Source: Achatina immaculata (taxonomy: Eukaryota > Mollusca > Gastropoda > Stylommatophora > Achatinidae). Taken from it: DNA of 64,000 bases. This document shows, piece by piece, positions 21,291 through 34,692 of the stretch. The position numbers and the translations under genes are program-made. A model generated the notes under the pieces. It had not been told where the DNA came from, did no database searches, and worked only from the letters and a program-made list of their open reading frames with translations. Where the stretch lies: NCBI GenBank assembly GCA_009760885.1, contig CM019712.1:27759816-27823815 (forward strand), in the 5' to 3' direction. Numbering within the stretch: the stretch's first letter is position 1; the number at the start of each line of letters is the position of its first letter.

Positions 21291-24200
21291 TCAACAGTGA
21301 GAGTAAAGTCAACACTTAGTGTAAAGTCAACACTTAGTGTAAAATCAACACTTAGTGTAAAGTCAACACTGACAGTAAAGTCAACACTTACTGTAAAGTC
21401 AACACTCAGAGTAAAGTCAACACTCAGAGTAAAGTCAACACTTAGTGTAAAGTCAACACTTAGTGTAAAGTCAACACTTAGTGTAAAGTCAACACTTACT
21501 GTAAAGTCAACACTTAGAGTAAAGACAACACTGACAGTAAAGTCAACACTTAGAGTAAAGTAAACACTCAGAGTAAAGTCAACACTAAGAGTAAAATCAA
21601 CACTTAGAGTAAATTCAACACTTAGAGTAAAGTAAATACTTAGATTAAAATCAAAACTCAGAGTAAAGTCACCTCTTAGTGTAAAGTCAACACTCAGAGT
21701 AAAGTCACCACTTAGTGTAAAGTCAACACTCAGAGTAAAGTAACCACTTAGTGTAAAGTCAACACCTAGATTAAAGTCAACACTCAGAGTAAAGTTAACA
21801 CTTAGAATAAAGTCAGCAACCAGAGTAAAGTCAAAACTCAGAGTAAACTCAAAACTTAGATTAAAGTCAACACTTAGTTTAAAGTATTCACTCAGAGTAA
21901 AGTCAACACTTAGATCAAAGTCAATACTTATATAAAAGTCAACACTCAGAGTAAAGATAACACTTAGATTAAAGTCAACACTTATATGAAAGTCAACATT
22001 CAGAGTAAAGTCAACACTTACTGTAAAGTCAACACTTATATTAAAGTCAACACTCAGAGTAAAGTCAACACTTACTGTAAAGTCAACACTCAAAGTCAAC
22101 ACTGAGAGTAAAGTCAACAGTTAGATTAAAGTCAACACTCAGAGTAAAGTCAACACCTGGATTAGAGTCAACATTCAGAGTAAAGTCAACACTTAGATTA
22201 CAGTCAACACTCAGAGTAAATTCAACATTTAGATTAAAATCAACACTGAGAGTAAAGTCAACACTTAGAGTAAAGTCAACACTCAAAGTAAAGTCAACAC
22301 TCGGAGTAAAGTCAACACTTAGATTAAAGTCAACACTTAAAGTAAACTCAACACTCAGTGCAAAGTCAACACTTAGTGTTAAGTCAGCATATAGTGTAAA
22401 GTCTACACTCAGAGTAAAGTCAACGCTAAGAGTAAAGTCAACACAGAGTGTAAAGTCAACACTCAGAGTAAAGTCACCACTTAGTGTAAAGTCAACATAT
22501 AGATTAAAGTCAACACTCAGAGTAAAGTTAACACTTAGATTAAAGTCAGCAACCAGAGTAAAGTCAACAATCAGAGTAAAATCAAAACTTAGATTAAAGT
22601 CAACACTTAGTGTAAAGTCAACACTCAGAGTAAAGTCAGCATATAGTGTAAAGTCTACACTCAGAGTAAAGTCAACGCTAAGAGTAAAGTCAACACAGAG
22701 TGTAAAGTCAACACTCAGAGTAAAGTCACCACTTAGTGTAAAGTCAACATATAGATTAAAGTCAACACTCAGAGTAAAGTTAACACTTAGATTAAAGTCA
22801 GCAACCAGAGTAAAGTCAACAATCAGAGTAAACTCAAAACTTAGATTAAAGTCAACACTTAGTGTAAAATCAACACTCAGAGTAAAGTCAGCACTTAGAT
22901 CAAAGTCAATACTTATATAAAAGTCAACACTCAGAGTAAAGATAACACTTAGATTAAAGTCAACACTCAGAGTAACGTAAATATTTAGATTAAAGTCAAC
23001 ACTCAGAGTAAAGTAAACATTTAGATTAAAGTCAACACTCTGAGTAAAGACAAAACTTAGATTAAATTCAACACTTATATTAAAGTCACCACTCAGAGTA
23101 AAGTCAACATTTAATGAAAAGTCAACACTAAGAGTAAAGTCAACACTTAGAGTAAAGTCACCACTTAAATTAAAGTCAACACTCCGAGTAAAGTCAACAC
23201 TTACTGTAAAGTCAACACTCGGAGTAAAGTCAACACTTACTGTAAAGTCAACACTCGGAGTAAAGTCAACACTTAGAGTAAAGTCAAAACTTATATTAAT
23301 TTCAATACTCAGAGTAAAGTCAACACTTATATTAAAGTTAACACTCAGAGTAAAGTCAACACTTACTGTAAAGTCAACACTCAGAGTAAAGTCACGACTT
23401 ATTGTAAAGTACACATTTAGGTTAAAGTCAACAATCAGAGTAAAGTCAACACTTAGATTAAAGTCAACACTGAGAGTAAAGTCAACACTGAGAGTAAAGT
23501 CAACACTCAGATTAAAGTCAACACCCAGAGTAAAGTCAACACTTACTGTAAAGTCAGCACTTAGTTTAAAGTCAACACTTAGTGTAAAGTCAACACTTAG
23601 TGTAAATTCGACACTCAAAGTAAAGTCAACATTCAGAGTAAAGTCAACACTGAGATTAAAGTCAACACCTAGATTAAAGTCAACACTAAGATTAAAGTCA
23701 ACAGTTAGAGTAAAGTCAACACTTAGATTAAAGTCAACACTGATAGTAAAGTTAACACTGAAAATAAAGTCAACACTCAGACTAAAGTCAACACTGAGAG
23801 TAAAATCAACACTATGAGTAAAGTCAACACTCAGAGAAAAGTCAACACTCAGAGTAAATTCTACACTCAGTGTAAAGTCAACACTTTGTGTAAAGTCAAC
23901 ACTCAGAGTAAAGTCAAAACTTAGTTCAAAGTCAACACTTATATTAAAATCAACACTCAGAGTAAAGTCAACACTTACTGCAAAGTCAACACTTATATTA
24001 AAGTCAACACTCAGAGTAAAGTCAACACTTATATTAAAGTTAACACTCAGAGTAAAGTCAACACTTACTGTAAAGTCAACACTCAGAGTAAAGTCACGAC
24101 TTATTGTAAAGTACACATTTAGGTTAAAGTCAACAATCAGAGTAAAGTCAACACTTAGATTAAAGTCAACACTGAGAGTAAAGTCAACACTGAGAGTAAA

Positions 24201-27200
24201 GTCAACACTCAGATTAAAGTCAACACCCAGAGTAAAGTCAACACTTACTGTAAAGTCAGCACTTAGTTTAAAGTCAACACTTAGTGTAAAGTCAACACTT
24301 AGTGTAAATTCGACACTCAAAGTAAAGTCAACATTCAGAGTAAAGTCAACACTGAGATTAAAGTCAACACCTAGATTAAAGTCAACACTAAGATTAAAGT
24401 CAACAGTTAGAGTAAAGTCAACACTTAGATTAAAGTCAACACTGATAGTAAAGTTAACACTGAAAATAAAGTCAACACTCAGACTAAAGTCAACACTGAG
24501 AGTAAAATCAACACTATGAGTAAAGTCAACACTCAGAGTAAAGTCACCACTCAGAGTAAAGTCAACACTGACAGTAAAGTCAACACTTTGTGTAAAGTCA
24601 ACACTCAGAGTAAAGTCAAAACTTAGTTCAAAGTCAACACTTATATTAAAATCAACACTCAGAGTAAAGTCAACACTTACTGCAAAGTCAACACTTATAT
24701 TAAAGTCAACACTCAGAGTAAAATCAACACTTAGATTAAAGTCAAAACTCAGAGTAAAGTCAAGACTTACTGTAAAGTCAACACTCGGAGTAAAGTCAAC
24801 ACTCAGAGTAAAGTCAACAGGTCCTTAACTCTTTATACAAAGACCTGATACATCTTTATTATATAACTTCTTGTTTGACACTGGATGCAGTTTGATACTC
24901 TAAAGCTTACAATTACATTTTATATAACGTGCATGACTGCAGACTCATGAAATACGAATAAAGTACGGGATAAAGTGCAACAAAAACTTTCGAGTGGAAC
25001 ATAAAAAGCAATGTAAGGAAATGTTGAAGAATAAATTGAAGTTCCATTAAACTATAACCATTTCTGCATACTATACTCAAATATGAAGTCAAGGTGACCA
25101 ATGGTAGTGAAAGGACAAAGTTCGTCAATAGTCAACAGTGAGAGTAAAGTCAACACTTAGTGTAAAGTCAACACTTAGTGTAAAGTCAACACTTAGTGTA
25201 AAGTCAACACTGACAGTAAAGTCAACACTTACTGTAAAGTCAACACTCAGAGTAAAGTCAACACTCAGAGTAAAGTCAACACTTAGTGTAAAGTCAACAC
25301 TTAGTGTAAAGTCAACACTTACTGTAAAGTCAACACTCAGAGTAAAGACAACACTGACAGTAAAGTCAACACTTAGAGTAAAGTAAACACTCAGAGTAAA
25401 GTCAACACTAAGAGTAAAATCAACACTTAGAGTAAATTCAACACTTAGAGTAAAGTAAATACTTAGATTAAAATCAAAACTCAGAGTAAAGTCACCTCTT
25501 AGTGTAAAGTCAACACTCAGAGTAAAGTCACCACTTAGTGTAAAGTCAACACTCAGAGTAAAGTAACCACTTAGTGTAAAGTCAACACCTAGATTAAAGT
25601 CAACACTCAGAGTAAAGTTAACACTTAGAATAAAGTCAGCAACCAGAGTAAAGTCAAAACTCAGAGTAAACTCAAAACTTAGATTAAAGTCAACACTTAG
25701 TTTAAAGTATTCACTCAGAGTAAAGTCAACACTTAGATCAAAGTCAATACTTATATAAAAGTCAACACTCAGAGTAAAGATAACACTTAGATTAAAGTCA
25801 ACACTTATATTAAAGTCAACATTCAGAGTAAAGTCAACACTTACTGTAAAGTCAACACTTATATTAAAGTGAACACTCAGAATAAAGTCAACACTTAGAG
25901 TAAACTCAACACTCAAAGTAAACACTGAGAGTAAAGTCAACACTTATATTAAAGTCAACACTCAGAGTAAAGTCAACACTTAGATTTCAGTCAACACTCA
26001 GAGTAAAGTCAACACTTAGATTAAAGTCAACACACAGAGTAAATTCAACACTTAGATTAAAATCAACACTGAGAGTAAAGTCAACACTGAGAGTAAAGTC
26101 AACACTTAGATTAAAGTCAACACTGAGAGTAAAGTCAACACTCAGTGTAAAGTCAACACTTAGATTAAAGTCAACACTTGAGTAAACTCAACACTCAGTG
26201 TAAAGTCAACACTTTTTGTAAAGTCAACATATAGTGTAAAGTCAACACTCAGAGTAAAGTCAACGCTAAGAGTAAAGTCAACACTTATATTAAAGTCAAC
26301 ACTAGTAGTAAAGTTATCACTGAGACTAAAGTCAACAGTCAGAGTAAAGTCAACACTCAGTAAAAAGTCAACGCGTGGTGTAAAGAATACACTTAATCGA
26401 AAGTCAACACTCAGAGTAAAGTCAACGCTCAGAGTAAAGTAAACACTTAGAGTAAACTCAACACTCAGAGTAAATTCACCACTTAGTGTAAAGTCAACAC
26501 TCAGAGTAAAGTCAACAAATAGTGTAAAGTTAACACTAAGGGTAAAGTCACCACTTGGTGTAAAGTCAACACTCAGAGTAAAGTCACCACTTAGTGTAAA
26601 GTCAACACCTAGATTAAAGTCAACACTCAGAGTAAAATTAACACATAGATTAAAGTCAGCAACCAGAGTAAAGTCAACACTCAGAGTAAATTCAAAACTT
26701 ACTGTAAAGTCAACACTTAGTGTAAAGTCAATACTCAGAGTAAAGTCAACACTTTGATTAAAGTCAGCACTTATATTAAAGTCAACACTCAGAGTAAAGA
26801 CAACACTTACATTAAAGTCAACACTCAGAGTAAAGTCAACACTTAGATTAAAGTCAACACTCAGAGTAAAGTCAACACTTAGAGTAAAGTCAACACTTAA
26901 AATAATGTCAACACTCAGAGTAAAGTCAAAACTTAGATCAAAGTCAACACTTATATAAAAGTCAACACTCAGAGCAAAAATAACACTTAGATTAAGTCAA
27001 CACTCAGAGTAAAGTAAACACATAGAGTAAAGTCAACACCTATATTAAAGTCAACATTCAGAGGAAAGTCAACACTTACTGTAAAGTCAACACTTATTTT
27101 AAAGTCAACACTGAGAGTAAAGTCAACACTTACTGTAAAGTCAACACTCAAAGTCAACACTGAGAGTAAAGTCAACATTTAGATTAAAGTCAACACTCAG

Positions 27201-30200
27201 AGTAAAGTCAACACTTAGATTACAGACAACATTCGGAGTAAAGTCAACACTTAGATTACAGTCAACACTCAGAGTAAATTCAACATTTAGATTAAAATGA
27301 ACACTAAGAGTAAAGTCAACACTTAGATTAAAGTCATCACTCAAAGTAAAGTCAACACTCAGAGTAAAGTAAACACTTAGATTAAACTCAACACTCAGTG
27401 TAAAGTCAGCACTTAGTGTTAAGTCAGCAAATAGTGTAAAGTCTACACTCAGAGTAAAGTCAACGCTAATAGTAAAGTCAACACTTAGATTAAAGTCAAC
27501 ACTAGTAGTAAAGTTATCACTGAGAGTAAAGTCAACACTCAGAGTAAAGTCAACAATCAGTGAAAAGTCAACACGTAGTGTAAAGTCAACACTTAGAGTA
27601 AAGTCAACACTCAGAGTAAAGTCAACACTTAGTGTAAAGTCAACATACAGAGTAAAGTCGCCACTTAGTGTAAAGTTATCACTGAGAGTAAAGTCAACAC
27701 TCAGAGTAAAGTCAACACTCAGTGAAAAGTCAACACGTAGTGTAAAGTCAACACTTAGAGTAAAGTAAACATTTAGAGTAAACTCAACACTCAGAGTAAA
27801 GTCAACACTTAGAGTAAACTCAACACTCAGAGTAAAGTCAACACTTAGCGTAAAGTCAATACTCAGAGTAAAGTCGCCACTTAGGGTAAAGTCAACACTC
27901 AGAGTAAAGTCACCACTTAGTGTAAATTCAACAACTAGATTAAAGTCAACACTCAGAGTAAAGTTAAAACTTAGATTAAAGTCAGCAACCAGAGTAAAGT
28001 TAACACTCAGAGTAAACTCAAAACTTAGATTAAAGTCAACACTTAGTGTAAAGTCAACACTCAGAGTAAAGTCAGCAGTTAGATCAAAGTCAATACTTAT
28101 ATAAAAGTCAACACTCAGAGTAAAGATAACACTTAGATTAAATTCAATACTTAGATTAAAATCAACACTGAGAATAAAGTCAACACTCAGAGTAAAGTCA
28201 ACACTTAGATTAAAGTCTACACTTAGAGTAAAGTCAACACTGAGAGTAAAGTCAACACTTAGATTAAAGTCAACACTCAGAGTAAAGTCAACACTCAGTG
28301 TAAAGTCAACACTTAGATTAAAGTCAACACTTGAGTAAACTCAACACTCAGTGTAAAGTCAACACTTTGTGTAAAGTCAACATATAGTGTAAAGTCAACA
28401 CTCAGAGTAAAGTCAACGCTAAGAGTAAAGTCAACACTTATATTAAAGTCAACACTAGTAGTAAAGTTATCACTGAGACTAAAGTCAACAGTCAGAGTAA
28501 AGTCAACACTCAGTAAAAAGTCAACGCGTGGTGTAAAGAATACACTTAATCGAAAGTCAACACTCAGAGTAAAGTCAACGCTCAGAGTAAAGTAAACACT
28601 TAGAGTAAAGTCACACTCAGAGTAAATTCACCACTTAGTGTAAAGTCAACACTCAGAGTAAAGTCAACAAATAGTGTAAAGTTAACACTAAGGGTAAAGT
28701 CACCACTTGGTGTAAAGCCAACACTCAGAGTAAAGTCACCACTTAGTGTAAAGTCAACACCTAGATTAAAGTCAACACTCAGAGTAAAATTAACACATAG
28801 ATTAAAGTCAGCAACCAGAGTAAAGTCAACACTCAGAGTAAATTCAAAACTTACTGTAAAGTCAACACTTAGTGTAAAGTCAATACTCAGAGTAAAGTCA
28901 ACACTTTGATTAAAGTCAGCACTTATATTAAAGTCAACACTCAGAGTAAAGACAACACTTACATTAAAGTCAACACTCAGAGTAAAGTCAACACTTAGAT
29001 TAAAGTCAACACTCAGAGTAAAGTCAACACTTAGAGTAAAGTCAACACTTAAAATAATGTCAACACTCAGAGTAAAGTCAAAACTTAGATCAAAGTCAAC
29101 ACTTATATAAAAGTCAACACTCAGAGCAAAAATAACACTTAGATTAAAGTCAACACTCAGAGTAAAGTAAACACATAGAGTAAAGTCAACACCTATATTA
29201 AAGTCAACATTCAGAGGAAAGTCAACACTTACTGTAAAGTCAACACTTATTTTAAAGTCAACACTGAGAGTAAAGTCAACACTTACTGTAAAGTCAACAC
29301 TCAAAGTCAACACTGAGAGTAAAGTCAACATTTAGATTAAAGTCAACACTCAGAGTAAAGTCAACACTTAGATTACAGACAACATTCGGAGTAAAGTCAA
29401 CACTTAGATTACAGTCAACACTCAGAGTAAATTCAACATTTAGATTAAAATGAACACTAAGAGTAAAGTCAACACTTAGATTAAAGTCATCACTCAAAGT
29501 AAAGTCAACACTCAGAGTAAAGTAAACACTTAGATTAAACTCAACACTCAGTGTAAAGTCAGCACTTAGTGTTAAGTCAGCAAATAGTGTAAAGTCTACA
29601 CTCAGAGTAAAGTCAACGCTAATAGTAAAGTCAACACTTAGATTAAAGTCAACACTAGTAGTAAAGTTATCACTGAGAGTAAAGTCAACACTCAGAGTAA
29701 AGTCAACACTCAGTGAAAAGTCAACACGTAGTGTAAAGTCAACACTTAGAGTAAAGTCAACACTCAGAGTAAAGTCAACACTTAGTGTAAAGTCAACATA
29801 CAGAGTAAAGTCGCCACTTAGTGTAAAGTTATCACTGAGAGTAAAGTCAACACTCAGAGTAAAGTCAACACTCAGTGAAAAGTCAACACGTAGTGTAAAG
29901 TCAACACTTAGAGTAAAGTAAACATTTAGAGTAAACTCAACACTCAGAGTAAAGTCAACACTTAGAGTAAACTCAACACTCAGAGTAAAGTCAACACTTA
30001 GCGTAAAGTCAATACTCAGAGTAAAGTCGCCACTTAGGGTAAAGTCAACACTCAGAGTAAAGTCACCACTTAGTGTAAATTCAACAACTAGATTAAAGTC
30101 AACACTCAGAGTAAAGTTAAAACTTAGATTAAAGTCAGCAACCAGAGTAAAGTTAACACTCAGAGTAAACGCAAAACTTAGATTAAAGTCAACACTTAGT

Positions 30201-32425
30201 GTAAAGTCAACACTCAGAGTAAAGTCAGCAGTTAGATCAAAGTCAATACTTATATAAAAGTCAACACTCAGAGTAAAGATAACACTTAGATTAAATTCAA
30301 TACTTAGATTAAAATCAACACTGAGAATAAAGTCAACACTCAGAGTAAAGTCAACACTTAGATTAAAGTCTACACTTAGAGTAAATACAACACTCAGTGT
30401 AAAGTCAACACTCAGAGTAAAGTCAACGCTAAGAGTAAAGTCAACACTTAGATTAAAATCAACACTAGTAGTAAAGTTATCACTGAGACTAAAGTCAACA
30501 TTCAGAGTAAAGTCAAAACTCAGTGAAAAGTCAACGCGTAGTGTAAAGTCAACACTTAATCGAAAATCAACACTCAGAGTAAAGTCAACGCTAAGAGTAA
30601 AGTAAACACTTAGATTAAAGTCAACACTCAGAGTAATGTCAACACTTAGAGTAAACTCAACACTCTGAATAAAGTCACCACTTAGTGTAAATTCAACACT
30701 CAGAGTAAAGACACCTCTTAGTGTAAAGTCAACACTCAGAGTAAAGTCAACACTTAGTGTAAAGTCAACACAAAGAGTAAAGTCACCATTTGGTGTAAAG
30801 TCAACACTCAGAGTAAAGTCAACACTTAATGTAAAATCAACACCTAGATTAAAGTCAACACTCAGAGTAAAATTATCACATAGATTAAAGTCAGCAACCA
30901 GAGTAAAGTCAACACACAAAGAGTAAATTCAAACTTACTGTAAAGTCAACACTTAGTGTACAGTCAATACTCAGAGTAAAGTCAATACTTTGATCAAAGT
31001 CAGAACTTATATTAAAGTCAACACTCAGAGTAAAGACAACACTTAGATTAAAGTCAACACTCACAGTAAAGTCAGCACTTAGAGTAAAGTCAACAATTAG
31101 AATAAAGTCAACACTTAGAGTAAAGTCAACACTCAGACTAAAGTCAACACTTATATTAAAGTCACCACTCAGAGTAAAGTCAACATTTAATGAAAAGTCA
31201 ACATTAAGAGTAAAGTCAACACTTAGAGTAAAGTCAACACTTAAATTAAAGTCAACACTCCGAGTAAAGTCAACACTTACTGTAAAGTCAACACTCGGAG
31301 TAAAGTCAACACTCAGAGTAAAGTCTACACTCATAGTAAATTCAACACTCAGAGAAAAGTCAACACTTATATTAAAGTTAACACTCAGAGTAAAGTCAAC
31401 ACTTACTGTAAAGTCAACACTCAGAGTAAAGTCACGACTTATTGTAAAGTACACATTTATATTAAAGTCAACACTCAGAGTAAAGACAACACTTAGATTA
31501 AAGTCAACACTCACAGTAAAGTCAGCACTTAGAGTAAAGTCAACAATTAGAATAAAGTCAACACTTAGAGTAAAGTCAACACTCAGACTAAAGTCAACAC
31601 TTATATTAAAGTCAACACTTAGATTAAAGTCAGCATTTAGTGTAAAGTCAACATTCAGAGTAAAGTCAACACTTAGAGTAAAGTCAACACTTAAATTAAA
31701 GTCAACACTCCGAGTAAAGTCAACACTTACTGTAAAGTCAACACTCGGAGTAAAGTCAACACTTAGAGTAAAGTCAAAACTTATATTAATTTCAATACTC
31801 AGAGTAAAGTCAACACTTATATTAAAGTTAACACTCAGAGTAAAGTCAACACTTACTGTAAAGTCAACACTCAGAGTAAAGTCACGACTTATTGTAAAGT
31901 ACACATTTAGATTAAAGTCAACAATCAGAGTAAAGTCAACACTTAGATTAAAGTCAACACTGAGAGTATAGTCAACACTGAGAGTAAAGTCAACACTCAG
32001 AGTAAAGTCAACACCCAGAGTAAAGTCAACACTTACTGTAAAGTCAGCACTTAGTTTAAAGTCAACACTTAGTGTAAAGTCAACACTTAGTGTAAATTCG
32101 ACACTCAAAGTAAAGTCAACATTCAGAGTAAAGTCAACACTGAGATTAAAGTCAACACCTAGATTAAAGTCAACACTAAGATTAAAGTCAACAGTTAGAG
32201 TAAAGTTAACACTTAGATGAAAGTCAACACTGATAGTAAAGTTAACACTGAAAATAAAGTCAACACTCAGACTAAAGTCAACACTGAGAGTAAAATCAAC
32301 ACTATGAGTAAAGTCAACACTCAGAGAAAAGTCAACACTCAGAGTAAATTCTACACTCAGTGTAAAGTCAACACTTTGTGTAAAGTCAACACTCAGAGTA
32401 AAGTCAAAACTTAGATTAAAGTCAC
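21290..32425 (-). repeat. 11-kb satellite of an 18-bp unit in the FReD gene intron
   Basis: The plus-strand unit is AGTCAACACTCAGAGTAA. Variants with CTTAGATTAA or CTTAGTGTAA often alternate, giving 36-bp dimers. About 600 copies, interrupted once by the spacer at 24826-25140. The minus strand is open for long runs as repeats of VDFTLS or VDFNLS: 277 codons from 22117, 745 from 24320, 272 from 25943, 243 from 29331, 541 from 30919 and 552 from 32567. Frames change at small indels (22095, 25920, 27150, 29305). Each of the six codons of the commonest unit is at least two substitutions from any stop, so openness alone is no evidence of coding. There is no start context, splice signal or flanking domain. 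I annotate it as satellite, not a gene. Confidence 0.93.
24826..25140 (+). repeat. Non-satellite spacer, copy 2, inside the satellite
   Basis: Near-identical to 20976-21290. The 3,850-bp offset marks a large-unit duplication of spacer plus satellite. Confidence 0.92.
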
Positions 32426-33300
32426 ACTCACAGGCATATGTTGCAATGGGAAAGATGCATGCCCCTAAGAATCTTATTTTTGCAGTTCTGTCTGTTCCTC
32501 TCCACAGATTCTTTAGTTGGTTTATTTTTGTAAGAGCGACATATGTCCTCCTTTTAATTTCCCTCATTGTATCTCCATTATTTGTTAGTAATGATTCAAT
32601 ATATTCAAAGCTCTACACCTCTTCTAATTTTTCCTTATTGATATTTATTTCAGCTACCTTATTTGTTCTGTCAGTTGTCATCAATTTAGTTTTCTTCGCG
32701 TTAAGATAGAGGTGTTGATCTTCACTATACTTACGGACTGATATGATTAGTTTTTCCATTCCTTTTTGTGTTGTGGACAGTAATACTGTGATCATCAGCA
32801 TATCTAATCTCTGGTATTTCATAACCTCAAATTTTTATGACATCGTAATATTCTTTGTCTACATCTTCTCTAACATTCCTCATTATATTTTCAGTATACA
32901 AGTTAAATAAGTAAGGTGACAAAATGCACTCCTGACAGACCCCTTGTTATGTCAAACCAAATCTTGTTTTAACATTTATCCTTACTGCTGCTTGTTGGTT
33001 TAGATACAATAGTGATATTAATTGTATCAAATGTGTTGGAAATACCATTTTTTCCATTATTACCCAAAGTTACTGGTGTTGTACACAATCAAATGCCTTT
33101 GAATAGTCTATAAAGATAAACATAGATTCACATTAAATTATCTGCATTTCTCTATTATTAATCTTATATTGAATACGTGGTCTCGTATTCCTCTTCCTTG
33201 TCTAAAACCAGCTTGGACCATATTGACTTCGTCTATTTTATTACGAATTGTGCTCATTATGATTTTAATAGAATTTTACTGACATATTAGCTCCCCACAG
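32426..33300 (-). mobile_element. LINE family A reverse-transcriptase remnant, left flank of FReD exon 2
   Basis: The minus strand encodes LINE A pieces running from RT motifs (VNMVQAGFRQGRGIRDHVFN, then a YADD box in a shifted frame near 32800) to MREIKRRTYVALTKINQLKN and RFLGACIFPIATYACE. It breaks off abruptly at 32425, where the satellite starts. Nearly identical to 39085-40000. Multiple stops. Confidence 0.85.
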
Positions 33301-33333
33301 ACTCCAAATAATGTTCGCTGTTCTTTATTACAG

Positions 33334-34013
33334 GATATGAGCTTGGTACATTGCCGAAAGGAAACACACAGTCTTGTCTGAACTTAAAGTGTCCAGATTT
33401 ACCACCCAGAACCTGTAGAGATGTTAAGACACAACAACCCAGAGCAGTAGCTACGTTGGCAGACGGACTTGAAGTGTTGTGTGACACACAGACAGACGGT
33501 GGAGGCTGGATTGTCATACAAAGTCGGAAGAGCTCAGACGTGGACTTCTACAGGAACTGGACAGATTACAAATATGGATTCGGGAAACTCAAAGGCAATT
33601 TATGGTTTGGCAATGAGAAGATTCATCGTTTAACAACCCAGCGTCAGTACCAACTGAGGGTAGACTTTACTTTCAACAATTCAGATTTCTTCGCTGTTTA
33701 TTCCAATTTTCGTGTGCTCAGTGAATCTGAAAATTATCGACTTGAAGTTGGTGGTTACTCAGGCAACGCTGGAGACAGCCTTCAGTACCAAAACGGAATG
33801 TCATTTACCACTCCAGACCGGGACAATGATTTGATCAACGATAACTGTGCCCAGGAGTTTCGCGGAGCTTTCTGGTACAGAGACTGCCACTTGGTTAATC
33901 TGAACGGTCAGTGGGGTTCGACGGAGTATGGTGAAGGTGTAAACTGGTACAATGTCACTGACCACTTCCATTCAGCTACGTCGACTGAAATGAAAATAAG
34001 ACCAGTGGACTGA
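33334..34013 (+). CDS. FReD gene exon 2: secreted fibrinogen-related domain protein
   Basis: The acceptor TTCTTTATTACAG ends at 33333. The exon encodes a short linker with CLNLKC, then a complete fibrinogen C-terminal domain to a TGA at 34011. In the 247-residue precursor, FReD marks are TDGGGWIVIQSR (75-86), DFYRNWTDYKYGFGKL (92-107), YRLEVGGYSGNAGDSL (156-171), the Ca-site-like DRDND (183-187), NCAQEF and YRDCH (Cys 193/206) and STEMKIRP (238-245). Cys 49/71 is the probable first disulfide. N-glycosylation sequons are NWT, NNS and NVT. Known FReD proteins of this type (ficolin, techylectin and mollusc FREP families) are secreted lectins binding acetylated or microbial sugars. No IgSF domain is present, so this is a FReD-only form rather than a classical gastropod FREP. 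The exon is flanked by LINE remnants. Confidence 0.93.
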
Positions 34014-34367
34014 CATAAGTACGTTAGATATACAGGCTGACACAGATTTCTTTTTTCTGAAACTGGTGATCCTACATCCCTTCTAATCCTGACCTGTATT
34101 GTGCTACACGGGCAGTAGATGGCGCTGTATGTAACATACAGAACCATGCGAGGAAAGACATTTGCAGATAATATCAAGTTATTCTCATTTGTGTAATTCA
34201 TTTTGTTTCTTTCATTCACTTTTTTCCAGTGCTATATTTAGTTTTCTTGAAGTTTTCTTTTCTCTCATTTATTTTTGTGTCACCTCTATAATCCGACAAT
34301 ATTTAGGAGCAACAGTTGCCTGGAAATTGATATCCGATCTGTATCTTTTATCAACATAAATAAGAGA

Positions 34368-34377
34368 AATAAATAAA
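34368..34377 (+). promoter_or_regulatory. Candidate polyadenylation signal of the FReD gene
   Basis: Two overlapping AATAAA hexamers lie 355 bases after the stop codon. The duplicate locus has lost them: its corresponding region reads AATATATAAA near 41061. Confidence 0.45.
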
Positions 34378-34415
34378 TCACACAGATTTCTTTTGTTTCA
34401 TTCCACACGATATAT

Positions 34416-34470
34416 TTGTGTGTGTGCGTGCGTGCATGCATGCGTGCGTGTGTGTGTGTGTGTGTGTGTT
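34416..34470 (+). repeat. (TG)n / (GTGC)n microsatellite
   Basis: Present in both copies of the FReD segment, with a slightly shorter run at 41109-41160. Confidence 0.9.
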
Positions 34471-34487
34471 TGTTTGTTCTTCTTCTC

Positions 34488-34660
34488 CTTCAGCTTTCCA
34501 AGCCATTAAGCCTCATTGCTGCAGATAAAGTTCGCCTCCATTCCTCTCTATTCCTAATCTTCTCTCTCCAGTTGGTGACACCAATTTCTTTTATATCCTC
34601 TTCTATGTTGTCTTTCCATCTCTGTCTTGGTTCACCCTTTGGTCCTGTTTCCCTCATCTC
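34488..34660 (-). mobile_element. LINE family E C-terminal fragment
   Basis: The minus strand reads GEPRQRWKDNIEEDIKEIGV, then TNWREKIRNREEWRRTLSAA, a basic LINE C-terminus. It abuts a (CT)n tract at 34670-34692, beyond which LINE D begins. Confidence 0.7.
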
Positions 34661-34692
34661 TTGTCTCTTTCTCTCTCTCTCTCTCTCTCTAA

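Noticed and set aside
22083..24320. 745-codon minus-strand ORF (and five others of 243-552 codons) as real genes
   Set aside because: They are pure 18-bp satellite with no start context, domains or splice logic, and the codons used resist stops by themselves. Kept only as a finding.
33351..34013. FReD protein starting inside exon 2
   Set aside because: There is no ATG at that point (the codon at 33351 is TTG). The acceptor at 33333 and the upstream signal-peptide exon explain the start better.
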